A DNA stretch of 64,000 bases from JACDHG01 sp963815295 (GTDB lineage: Bacteria > Actinomycetota > Actinomycetes > Propionibacteriales > Nocardioidaceae). Each line of letters begins with the position of its first letter. Positions within the stretch are counted from its first letter, which is position 1. A program made the translations under genes and the position numbers. A model generated the notes under the pieces. It was not told where the DNA came from. It saw only the letters and a list, made by a program, of their open reading frames with translations, and did not search any database. Shown piece by piece: positions 17,327-26,670 of this stretch. The DNA is taken from contig CAWFFZ010000008.1 in NCBI GenBank assembly GCA_963815295.1, positions 1,488,001 to 1,552,000 of the forward strand, written 5' to 3'.

Positions 17327-18534
17327 CAGTTGTCCTCAAGTACGTCGAGACCGGGCAGGTTCTTTCCCTCGAGGTACTCGAGGCTGGCTCCCCCGCCGGT
17401 GGAGATGTGGCCGAACTGGTCGTCGTCGAACCCGAGCTGACGCACGGCTGCGGCGGAGTCTCCACCACCCACAACGGACAGGCCGTCGATCTCGGTGAGG
17501 GCCGCCGCGACTGCCTTGGTCCCGGCGGCGAACGGCTCCATCTCGAAGACACCCATGGGTCCGTTCCAGAAGACGGTCTTCGCATCAGACAAGGCTGCAG
17601 CGAACTGCTTGGCCGACTCGGGGCCGATGTCGAGCCCGATCTGGTCGGCCGGCATGGCATCGGCGTCGACGACGGTGGTCGGGGCGTCGGCCTTGACCTC
17701 CGGTGCCACCACGATGTCCGTAGGCAGCACGATCTCAACACCGGCCTTCTTCGCCTGCTGCAGATACCCGCGTACGACGTCGAGCTGGTCATCCTCGAGC
17801 AGGCTCTTGCCGACCTCGTAACCGCCGGCCTTGAGGAAGGTGAACACCATGCCTCCGCCGATGAGCAGCGCGTCAGCGGTGGAGATCAGGTTGTCGATCA
17901 CACCCAGCTTGTCCGACACCTTCGACCCGCCGAGCACGACGACGTACGGGTGCTCCGGCTTGTCGGTGAGTCGGCGCAGCACCTCGACCTCCGCGATGAC
18001 CAGCCCGCCGGCGGCGTGCGGAAGGCGCTCGGCGATGTCGTAGACGCTGGCCTGCTTGCGGTGGACCACACCGAAGCCGTCGCTGACGAAAGCGTCGCCG
18101 AAGGAGGCGAGCTGGTCGGCGAACGCACCGCGCTCGTCGTCATCCTTGCTGGTCTCACCGGCGTTGAAACGAACGTTCTCGAGGAGTACGACGTCGCCGT
18201 CTCCGAGCTGCTCGACCGCCGACTTGGCCGACTCGCCCACCGTGTCGGTCGCGTGGACGACCTTGGTGTCGAGCAGCTCACCGAGCCGGCGCGCCACCGG
18301 TGCTAGTGAGTACGCCTCGTCGGGCTCACCCTTCGGGCGCCCGAGGTGGGCCATCACGATCACCTTGGCGCCGCGTCGGCGGAGGTCGTCGATTGTCGCG
18401 ACACTCGCGCGGATGCGACCGTCGTCAGTGATCGTCGTACCGTCGAGGGGGACGTTGAGGTCGGAGCGAACGAGCACCCGCCGCCCCCGCAGGCCGCCGA
18501 GGGACTCGGCTAGCTCGTCGACCGTCGTGACCAC
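17326..18534 (-). CDS. pgk: Phosphoglycerate kinase
   Basis: Makes ATP from 1,3-bisphosphoglycerate. The N-terminal substrate motif RRVLVRSDLNVPLDG and the C-terminal nucleotide motif VVGGGDSAAAVRQLGF are conserved. The GTG at 18534 is preferred because the codons before it run into the end of gap and are not conserved. This gives 402 residues and a gap of five bases after gap. It is the middle gene of gap-pgk-tpiA. Confidence 0.96.
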   Translation of the reverse strand: MVTTVDELAESLGGLRGRRVLVRSDLNVPLDGTTITDDGRIRASVATIDDLRRRGAKVIVMAHLGRPKGEPDEAYSLAPVARRLGELLDTKVVHATDTVGESAKSAVEQLGDGDVVLLENVRFNAGETSKDDDERGAFADQLASFGDAFVSDGFGVVHRKQASVYDIAERLPHAAGGLVIAEVEVLRRLTDKPEHPYVVVLGGSKVSDKLGVIDNLISTADALLIGGGMVFTFLKAGGYEVGKSLLEDDQLDVVRGYLQQAKKAGVEIVLPTDIVVAPEVKADAPTTVVDADAMPADQIGLDIGPESAKQFAAALSDAKTVFWNGPMGVFEMEPFAAGTKAVAAALTEIDGLSVVGGGDSAAAVRQLGFDDDQFGHISTGGGASLEYLEGKNLPGLDVLEDN

Positions 18535-18539
18535 GGCGC

Positions 18540-19544
<1,005 letters not shown>

Positions 19545-19626
19545 GCGACGATCTCCCTCAAACATGTGGTGTGGTGGGCCTGAAGCCCGACCTTACCAAC
19601 CACCGCGAAGGGCGAGAAACGACGTC

Positions 19627-20613
19627 TCAGGGAGCCTCGGTCAGCATGTCGGGGGTGAGGGAGGACTCGGTGTCAGGGATGCCGAGCTCCTGCGCGCGCT
19701 TGTCGGCCATGGCCAGCAGTCGCCGGATTCGGCCGGCGATCGCATCCTTCGTCAACGGCGGGACGTGCAGCTGGCCGAGCTCCTCGAGACTGGCCTGCTT
19801 GTGCTCCACGCGGAGACTGCCTGCGAGCTTGAGATGGTCAGGCACTTCGTCGCCAAGGATCTCCAGCGCACGGTCGACACGGGCTCCAGCGGCGACCGCG
19901 GCACGTGCCGACCGTCGCAGGTTGGCGTCGTCGAAATTCGCCAGCCGGTTGGCGGTGGCGCGCACCTCTCGGCGCAGCCGACGCTCCTCCCACGCGAGCA
20001 GGGACTCGTGGGCCCCGAGCCGGGTCAGCAGCGCACTGATCGCGTCTCCGTCGCGGATGACGACGCGGTCGACCCCGCGGACCTCTCGGGCTTTCGCGGG
20101 TATGCCGATCCGCCGGGCGGCCCCCACGAGCGCCAGAGCGGCCTCCGGGCCTGGGCAGGTGACCTCCATCGCGGATGAGCGCCCGGGCTCGGTCAGTGAT
20201 CCGTGCGCGAGGAAGGCGCCTCGCCATGCGGCGACGGCGTCACAGCCTGCGCCGCTCACGACCTGGGTCGGCAGGCCGCGGACCGGGCGGCCGCGGTTGT
20301 CGAGCAGACCGGTTTGCCGGGCCAGCGCCTCGCCGTCCTTGACGACCCTGACGACGTACCGCGCACCCTTGCGGAGCCCGCCGGCGTTGATGACGACCAC
20401 GTCGCTTTGGTGTCCGTAGATCTCGAGGATGTCACGGCGAATCCGGCGAGCTGCCGCGCCGGTGTCGAGCTCGGCCTCCACGACGATGCGTCCGCCCTGG
20501 ATGTGCAGGCCGCCCGCGAACCGAAGCATCGACGACACCTCGGACTTGCGGCAGCACGACTTCGTGACAGGGGTGCTCGACAGCTCGGACTTCACCTGCG
20601 CGGTCATCGCCAT
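19627..20613 (-). CDS. whiA: DNA-binding protein WhiA
   Basis: A sporulation/cell-division regulator conserved in Gram-positive bacteria; in Streptomyces it works with WhiB. The 328 residues show the degenerate LAGLIDADG homing-endonuclease-like core (RKSEVSSMLRFAGGLHIQGG and YVVRVVKDGEAL) and a C-terminal helix-turn-helix (LGQLHVPPLTKDAIAGRIRR). The ATG at 20613 is chosen for the GGGAGGA eight bases upstream. It is the last gene of uvrC-rapZ-yvcK-whiA, an order kept in most actinomycetes. Confidence 0.96.
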   Translation of the reverse strand: MAMTAQVKSELSSTPVTKSCCRKSEVSSMLRFAGGLHIQGGRIVVEAELDTGAAARRIRRDILEIYGHQSDVVVINAGGLRKGARYVVRVVKDGEALARQTGLLDNRGRPVRGLPTQVVSGAGCDAVAAWRGAFLAHGSLTEPGRSSAMEVTCPGPEAALALVGAARRIGIPAKAREVRGVDRVVIRDGDAISALLTRLGAHESLLAWEERRLRREVRATANRLANFDDANLRRSARAAVAAGARVDRALEILGDEVPDHLKLAGSLRVEHKQASLEELGQLHVPPLTKDAIAGRIRRLLAMADKRAQELGIPDTESSLTPDMLTEAP

Positions 20614-20678
20614 GAGTCCGATCCTCCCTCGCTTCAGGCCCGGGTGGTCGGACTGCACCCCGCGCTCGCGCTCCGCTG

Positions 20679-21677
20679 TCATCGCATGATCCTCGTGTAT
20701 GCCGCCGCGAGCTTCGCCGGGTCGTGACGGGCTGACCCGTCAACGGCCGCGACGTCCGCGAGCACCAACTGAGCACCCAATCCGTTGACCGCCTCTTCGA
20801 GCATGGACACCTCTCCAACCCCGCGGGCGTCCGCCAGCACCACGTCGACGTGCAGGTCCGGCGCGTGCACAGCGAGAACCTCCAGATAGGTACTGGCCGA
20901 GAAGCCCTCGGTTTCCCCTTGCTGCGGCGCCAGATTGAGGGTCACACACCGCTTGGCCGTTGTCTTGGTGAGAGCGGCGTGCATTTCGGGAACCAGCAAA
21001 TGGGGCAAGACACTGGTGTACCACGATCCTGGTCCCAATATCACCCAGTGCGCGGTGCCGATTGCGTCGATCGCCTCCGGGACGGCCGGTGGGTCGGCAG
21101 GGATGAGCCGCACTGACTCGACCTGACCTGACGCGGTTGCCACCTCCACCTGGCCGCGCACAGTGACCACGACGTCTGGCCGGGCCGGGTCGGCACCGCG
21201 CACTTCGGCCACGATGTCGAGCGGCACGGCAGCCATCGGCAGCACCCGACCCTCGGCCCCGAGCAGCCGGCCGACCCAGTCGAGACCATCGACGTGACCG
21301 TCAAGCAGCTCCCACAACGCCACGATCAACAGGTTGCCCACCGCGTGGTCGTGCAAGTCGCCCGAGCTCTCGAACCGGTGCTGCAGCACGCTCGCCCACG
21401 TGCGCCCCCATTCGTCGTCGCGGCACAGCGCCGCGAGCGCCTGACGCAGGTCGCCAGGTGGGAGTACGCCGAACTCACCTCGCAGCCGACCAGACGAACC
21501 GCCGTTGTCGGCCACTGTCACCACGGCGGTCAAGTGATCGCAGAACATCCGCAATGCACTCAAGCTGGCGGCAAGCCCGTGGCCGCCGCCGAGGGCGACG
21601 ACCTTGAGCCCCGGCGCCACCGGGTCGGTGACCTCACGCCACGGGTCGCTCGGGTCAAGGGAGTCCATCGTGGTCAT
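20679..21677 (-). CDS. yvcK: YvcK/CofD-like UDP-GlcNAc-binding protein
   Basis: A cytoplasmic protein of the gluconeogenesis-factor family; homologues (B. subtilis YvcK, mycobacterial CuvA) bind UDP-sugars and affect cell-wall synthesis and growth on gluconeogenic carbon. Visible are the phosphate-binding VVALGGGHGLAASLSALR, the ADNGGSSGRLRGEFG segment and GPGSWYTSVLPHLL. The ATG at 21677 overlaps the rapZ stop (ATGA), giving 332 residues. Confidence 0.94.
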   Translation of the reverse strand: MTTMDSLDPSDPWREVTDPVAPGLKVVALGGGHGLAASLSALRMFCDHLTAVVTVADNGGSSGRLRGEFGVLPPGDLRQALAALCRDDEWGRTWASVLQHRFESSGDLHDHAVGNLLIVALWELLDGHVDGLDWVGRLLGAEGRVLPMAAVPLDIVAEVRGADPARPDVVVTVRGQVEVATASGQVESVRLIPADPPAVPEAIDAIGTAHWVILGPGSWYTSVLPHLLVPEMHAALTKTTAKRCVTLNLAPQQGETEGFSASTYLEVLAVHAPDLHVDVVLADARGVGEVSMLEEAVNGLGAQLVLADVAAVDGSARHDPAKLAAAYTRIMR

Positions 21678-22543
21678 TCGCGCCCGAGGTCGCGGTGCAC
21701 GACGGTGGTCTCCACACCGCGCTCGCGTAGCCGGTGCGCGATGGCCTCGGCCATGGCCACACTGCGATGCTTTCCTCCGGTGCATCCCACTGCGAGGTGG
21801 AGGTACTGCTTGTGCTCACGGAGGAAGCCGGTGTCGACGGTCTCGAACAGCGCCTCCCATCGATCGAGGAACGCCGCGGCGGCCGGCTGAGTCAGGACAT
21901 AGTCACGAACATCGTCGTCAAGCCCGGTGTGAGGGCGAAGCTCCGGCACCCAGTGGGGGTTGGGCAGGAACCGCATGTCGACGACCATGTCGGCGTCGAC
22001 GGGGATGCCGTACTTGAAGCCGAACGAGACGACGGTGGCGCGGATCGCGGGATCGTCACCCTCGGCGAACGCCACTCCGACCCTGGCGGCCAGCTCGTGC
22101 ACGTTGAGCTGGGACGTGTCGACCAGGACGTCAGCGTCTCCGCGCAGGTCGCGCACCATCTCGCGTTCGCGGGCGATGCCGTCAAGCAGCCGCGCGCCAC
22201 CTTGCAGTGGATGCGGTCGCCGGGCAGCCTCCTGGCGTCGTACGAGCACATCGTCGGATGCCTCGAGAAAGAGCACCCGAGGGCGCAGCCGAGCGCCACT
22301 TAGTGCAGCGAGCGCCTCGCGCAGCTCGCCGAAGAAACCCCGCGACCGTACGTCGACGACGACAGCGAGGCGGATGCTCTCCTCCTCGTGCTCGGACAAC
22401 AACTCGACGGCGGGCAACAGCAGCTGCGGCGGCAGGTTGTCGATCACGAACCAGCCCAGATCTTCGAGCGCCTTCGCGGCAGTGCTGCGGCCCGCGCCGG
22501 TCATCCCGGTGACGATGATCAGGTCACCGGACGGGTCGGTCAT
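21674..22543 (-). CDS. rapZ: RapZ-family nucleotide-binding protein
   Basis: A P-loop protein of 289 residues with Walker A in GMTGAGRSTAAKALED and the C-terminal region HLAVGCTGGKHRSVAMAEAI. In E. coli RapZ tunes GlmS through small RNAs. In actinomycetes it is an adaptor of less clear role, always linked with yvcK and whiA. It overlaps both neighbours by four bases, so it sits inside one translational unit. Confidence 0.95.
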   Translation of the reverse strand: MTDPSGDLIIVTGMTGAGRSTAAKALEDLGWFVIDNLPPQLLLPAVELLSEHEEESIRLAVVVDVRSRGFFGELREALAALSGARLRPRVLFLEASDDVLVRRQEAARRPHPLQGGARLLDGIAREREMVRDLRGDADVLVDTSQLNVHELAARVGVAFAEGDDPAIRATVVSFGFKYGIPVDADMVVDMRFLPNPHWVPELRPHTGLDDDVRDYVLTQPAAAAFLDRWEALFETVDTGFLREHKQYLHLAVGCTGGKHRSVAMAEAIAHRLRERGVETTVVHRDLGRE

Positions 22544-24576
22544 GGTTGCCCCCTGGACGCTTCGGTGTCGGCACTGTGCTGTGGGTCGGCCTGGTCGAGG
22601 ATCTCACCTGTGGCGGTGTTGACCGCGGGCTGGGTCTCACGAGCTGACGCGACCAGTGCCGCCGTGATCGACTCCGCAGTACGTCGCCCGAAGCCAGGCA
22701 GCGCGGCGATATCGTCGATAGACGCGGCTCGCAGCTTCTTCAGCGAGCCGAAGTGTCGCAGCAAGACCTTGCGACGCACCTCTCCGAGTCCGGGCACTTC
22801 GTCGAGCACACTCTCGACCATCGACTTGGACCGACGATTGCGGTGGTGAGTGATCGCGAACCGGTGGGCCTCGTCACGAACCCGCTGCAAGAGGTAGAGC
22901 CCTTCGCTCGTGCGCGGCAGGATGACCGGGTCGCGCTGGCTGGGCAGCCACACCTCCTCGAGGCGCTTCGCGAGGCCGACCACCGGGACGTCGTCGACTC
23001 CGAGCTCGTCGAGGGCACGCTGTGCTGCAGCCACCTGTGGCGGGCCGCCGTCGACGACGACCAGGCCAGGGGCATAGGCGAACTTGCGTGGGCGTCCGGT
23101 GTCGGGGTCGATCAAGGCCGGCCCTTGCTGCTCGAGCTCGCCCTCGGTCTCGCCGAGGTCGAGACCGGTGGACTCGGCGTGCTCGTCGAGGAAGCGCCGG
23201 AATCGGCGGGTGATCGTCTCGTGCATTGCGGCGACGTCGTTCTGCCCGTCGACGCCGCGAATCACGAAGCGGCGGTAGTCGCTCTTGCGTGGCAAGCCGT
23301 CTTCGAAGACGACCATCGACGCCACCACTTCGGTGCCCTGGAGGTTGGACACGTCGTAGCACTCGATCCGGAGCGGCGCCTCGTCGAGCCCCAGCGCCTC
23401 CTGGAGCTCCTCGAGGGCGCGGCTCCGCGCGGTGAAGTCGCTCGCCCGCTTCGTCTTGTGCAGCGCGAGGGACTGTCCGGCGTTGCGGCTGACCGTCTCG
23501 AGCAGCGTGCGCTTGTCGCCGCGCTGTGGCACGCGGATCGAGACTCGGGTATGTCGTTTGGCCGACAGCCACTCGGTGAGCGCGGCCAGGTCGTCGGGGC
23601 GCTGCGGGAGCAGCACCTCGCGGGGGATGGCATCGCCGCTCTCGGCGTCATACGCCTGGATGAGGAATCGGCGCAGCAGCTCGGGCAGGTCGGCGTCGTC
23701 GACGCGATCGGCGACCCAACCGCGCTGCCCCCGGACGCGGCCACCACGCACGTAGAACACCTGCACGGCGATCTCGAGCGGGTCTTCGGCCACCGCGATG
23801 ACGTCGGCGTCGGTGCCGTCGGGCAGGACGACCGCATTCTTCTCCATCGCCCGCCGGAGGGCGCCGATGTCGTCACGAAGGCGAGCGGCACGCTCGAACT
23901 CCGTCTCCGTGGATGCCTTCTGCATCTCCCGTTCGAGCCGCTTGATGTGCTGGGTCGTCTGGCCGCTCAGGAACGTGCAGAAGTCGTCGACGATCTGTCG
24001 ATGCTCTTCGGCACTTACCCTGCCCACACACGGTGCCGCGCACTTGCCGATGTAGCCGAGGAGGCAGGGGCGCCCGATCTGGGCACTGCGCCGGAACACG
24101 CCTTGTGAGCACGAGCGCATCGGGAAGACGCGTAGCAGCAGGTCGACCGTCTCGCGGATCGCCCAGGCGTGGGAGTAGGGGCCGTAGTAGCGGACACCCT
24201 TCTTCTTCGCGCCACGACCGACCATGACGCGCGGGAACTCCTCGTTGACCGTGACCGCGAGCCAGGGGTAGGACTTGTCGTCGCGGTACTTGACGTTGAA
24301 GCGGGGGTCGAACTCCTTGATCCAGGAGTACTCCAGCTGCAACGCCTCGACCTCGGTCTGCACGACCGTCCACTCGACCGATGACGCGCTAGTGACCATC
24401 GACGCCGTCCGTTGGTGCAGGTTGGCGGGGTCCTGGAAGTACGACGACACCCGCGACCGCAGCGACTTGGCCTTGCCGACGTAGATGACTCGGCCGCGCG
24501 AGTCGCGGAAGCGGTAGACACCGGGCGCGTCAGGGATCGAGCCCGGTGCAGGGCGATACGTCGACGGATCCGGCAC
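22540..24576 (-). CDS. uvrC: Excinuclease ABC subunit C
   Basis: The nuclease subunit of nucleotide excision repair. The 678-residue protein has the GIY-YIG N-terminal domain (PGVYRFRDSRGRVIYVGKAK), a UVR motif near residue 200 (ETEFERAARLRDDIGALRRA), the RNase H-like second nuclease domain (IECYDVSNLQGTEVVASMVV), and tandem helix-hairpin-helix motifs at the end (VPGLGEVRRKVLL and LPGFGRRTAES). The ATG at 24576 opens the uvrC-rapZ-yvcK-whiA cluster. No LexA-type box was found before it. Confidence 0.97.
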   Translation of the reverse strand: MPDPSTYRPAPGSIPDAPGVYRFRDSRGRVIYVGKAKSLRSRVSSYFQDPANLHQRTASMVTSASSVEWTVVQTEVEALQLEYSWIKEFDPRFNVKYRDDKSYPWLAVTVNEEFPRVMVGRGAKKKGVRYYGPYSHAWAIRETVDLLLRVFPMRSCSQGVFRRSAQIGRPCLLGYIGKCAAPCVGRVSAEEHRQIVDDFCTFLSGQTTQHIKRLEREMQKASTETEFERAARLRDDIGALRRAMEKNAVVLPDGTDADVIAVAEDPLEIAVQVFYVRGGRVRGQRGWVADRVDDADLPELLRRFLIQAYDAESGDAIPREVLLPQRPDDLAALTEWLSAKRHTRVSIRVPQRGDKRTLLETVSRNAGQSLALHKTKRASDFTARSRALEELQEALGLDEAPLRIECYDVSNLQGTEVVASMVVFEDGLPRKSDYRRFVIRGVDGQNDVAAMHETITRRFRRFLDEHAESTGLDLGETEGELEQQGPALIDPDTGRPRKFAYAPGLVVVDGGPPQVAAAQRALDELGVDDVPVVGLAKRLEEVWLPSQRDPVILPRTSEGLYLLQRVRDEAHRFAITHHRNRRSKSMVESVLDEVPGLGEVRRKVLLRHFGSLKKLRAASIDDIAALPGFGRRTAESITAALVASARETQPAVNTATGEILDQADPQHSADTEASRGQP

Positions 24577-24740
24577 GCCACCACCCTACGAGGCGGCACC
24601 CACACATCCGAGAAGTCCGGCAAGCGTGGCAATCAGCACGCAATGCTCGATACTCTGAATTGCGCGGCCGGGCACAGCGGGACCAATTTTTAGTTGACCG
24701 CAACCGTAGACTTTGGCTCGGCCTGGAGGGAGGACCGCGC

Positions 24741-26042
24741 ATGGGGCTGTCGAACGACTTGTACGGGCTGCCGCTGTCGACCTCGGACGCCGCCTCGGCG
24801 GCGTACAACCGTGGTGTGTCGGCGTTGCTGCGCGTGCAGGAAGGCGGCCTGAGCGGTGTCTCGGAGTCCATCACGCACGACCCGACGTTCGCCCTCGGTC
24901 ACGCGGCCATGGCGTTGCTCGGCTATGAGTACTGCGCGGCTGTCGACATCGACGCCCGCCTGACGTCCGCCCTCCACCACTCCCAGCGCGGCAGTGAGCG
25001 CGAGCGCAGCCACGTCTATGCCGTCGCGTCGCACGTGCGGGGCAACTCGAGGCCGCTCATCACCCACCTCAGGGAGCATCCGCGCGACGCGTTGCTGTTG
25101 TCAGTGGCTGTTCCGACCATCGCGTTCGCCGGCGTGACCACCGTCCCTCAGGAGTCGTGGGCCATCGTCGAGCGAGCCCGGCCGGCGTACGGCGACGACT
25201 GGTGGTCGGCAGGCCTGTTGGCTTTCGTGCGCCAGGAGCAGAGGCGGTGGGACGAGGCGATGACGCTGTCCTGCGCCTCGCTCGAGGTCGAGCCTTCAGC
25301 TGGCCACTCGGTCCACGCCCGCACCCACGTGCACTACGAGACCGGCGACCACGCCGCCGGTCGTGACTGGCTCGACGGCTGGATGCGCGGGCCCGGGCAG
25401 ACTGCCGACAACCTCGTGCACTACTCGTGGCACGCCGCGCTGCACGAGCTGTCGATGGGCGAGTACGACGCGGTTCGGGCGCGGTATGCGCGAGAGCTCG
25501 CACCCCCAGCCGTGACCGGCTGTCGCGCGCTGGTCGACTCTTGCTCACTGCTGTGGCGTTGGGCGCTCACCCCCGGCTGTGACGACGTGCCTGCGATGGA
25601 GTCGGCGACTGCGGGCATCGAGGACTCGTGGCTCGACGCTCCCCCGACACCGTTCATGGCCCTGCACTCGGCGGTGACGCTGTGCGCACTGGGCGACTCG
25701 GAACGGCTCGAGCGGTTGGAGGCCTGGGCTGGCCGTCACTCCGAACGCACCTTCGGCGACGTCGTAGCGCCCCTATGTGCGGCGCTGCGCGCGCTCGCCA
25801 ATGACGACCCCAGTACGGCGTCTGACCGGTTGGCGGACCTGCTCGACCAGGCATGGCGGCTGGGCGGCAGTGACGCCCAACGCGAGGTCGTCGAGGACAC
25901 GTTGATCGCTGCCTTGCTCGCCGCAGGCCGCTTCGACGAGGCGCTGCCCGTCATCGACCGTCGGCTCGACCGACGCGACTCGCGCCGCGACGAGACATTC
26001 CGGCAGGTGGCGACGGCCGGTGGAGTCACCGAGCACAACTGA
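24741..26042 (+). CDS. Tetratricopeptide-like protein (TTC38 type)
   Basis: A soluble 433-residue all-helical protein with TPR-like repeats, for example DPTFALGHAAMALLGYEYC, RRWDEAMTLSCASLEVEPSA and AAGRFDEALPVIDRRLD. The overall arrangement resembles the tetratricopeptide repeat protein 38 family, whose role is unknown. There is no signal peptide or membrane segment. The ATG at 24741 is supported by GGAGGGAGGA nine bases upstream. It is divergent from uvrC, and its stop lies two bases from the converging Rieske gene. Confidence 0.8.
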   Translation: MGLSNDLYGLPLSTSDAASAAYNRGVSALLRVQEGGLSGVSESITHDPTFALGHAAMALLGYEYCAAVDIDARLTSALHHSQRGSERERSHVYAVASHVRGNSRPLITHLREHPRDALLLSVAVPTIAFAGVTTVPQESWAIVERARPAYGDDWWSAGLLAFVRQEQRRWDEAMTLSCASLEVEPSAGHSVHARTHVHYETGDHAAGRDWLDGWMRGPGQTADNLVHYSWHAALHELSMGEYDAVRARYARELAPPAVTGCRALVDSCSLLWRWALTPGCDDVPAMESATAGIEDSWLDAPPTPFMALHSAVTLCALGDSERLERLEAWAGRHSERTFGDVVAPLCAALRALANDDPSTASDRLADLLDQAWRLGGSDAQREVVEDTLIAALLAAGRFDEALPVIDRRLDRRDSRRDETFRQVATAGGVTEHN

Positions 26043-26044
26043 CG

Positions 26045-26560
26045 TCACGCGAGCGTGATGTCGTCGCCGTCGACGCTGATCGCCTCCTCGGCCAGCGGCT
26101 CAGGTGCCGGACCGCCCACGACGCTGCCGTCTTCGATGGAGTACATGCTGCCGTGACACGTGCAGTTGATCGTGCCGTCGGTGACGTTGTCGACAGGACA
26201 GCCCATGTGGGTGCAGATGGACGTGAATGCCAGGAACTCACCAGCTGTCGGCTGCGTGATGACGATCTTGGGGTCGTCGAGAATCAGGCCGCCGCCCTCG
26301 GGCACGTCACTGACGCTGGCGATCGCTTCGCCTCCTCCTCCTCCTCCGCCGTCATCCGTGGATTCGGGTGGGCTCGACGAGTCGTCCGGACTGGTCGGGT
26401 CGTCGCTCCCGGATGACGTTGTCGTCGTACCGTCGCTCGACGGCTCGTCGTCGGAGCACGCGACCAAGAACGGCACCGCAACCCCGGCCAACACTGCTCC
26501 GCGCAGCACCGTGCGCCGGGGCGTGAGAGGGATCGCTTCGTCACTCGTGCGGTCGGTCAT
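26045..26560 (-). CDS. Rieske [2Fe-2S] lipoprotein, Tat-type signal
   Basis: A 171-residue exported iron-sulphur protein. The twin-arginine signal is visible (PRRTVLRGAVLAGVAVPFL), ending in a lipobox-like LVAC. A low-complexity linker of Ser/Asp/Pro and seven glycines (about residues 45-75) leads to the Rieske domain with CTHMGC and CTCHGS, the Cys-His pairs that bind the cluster. It is too small and lacks partners for a bc1 complex subunit, so it is more likely an accessory electron carrier like others in Streptomyces and Nocardioides. The ATG at 26560 is chosen so that the Tat signal is N-terminal. Confidence 0.9.
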   Translation of the reverse strand: MTDRTSDEAIPLTPRRTVLRGAVLAGVAVPFLVACSDDEPSSDGTTTTSSGSDDPTSPDDSSSPPESTDDGGGGGGGEAIASVSDVPEGGGLILDDPKIVITQPTAGEFLAFTSICTHMGCPVDNVTDGTINCTCHGSMYSIEDGSVVGGPAPEPLAEEAISVDGDDITLA

Positions 26561-26670
26561 AGACGGCCTCCTAGCCACAAGATGGGTGCACTCGAGCCTA
26601 TTCAGCCGCAGCGCCGACGCAATCTGCCCTTTGGTCGTAGAACCATCTGGCGGCAGGTGTGGTATCCAGC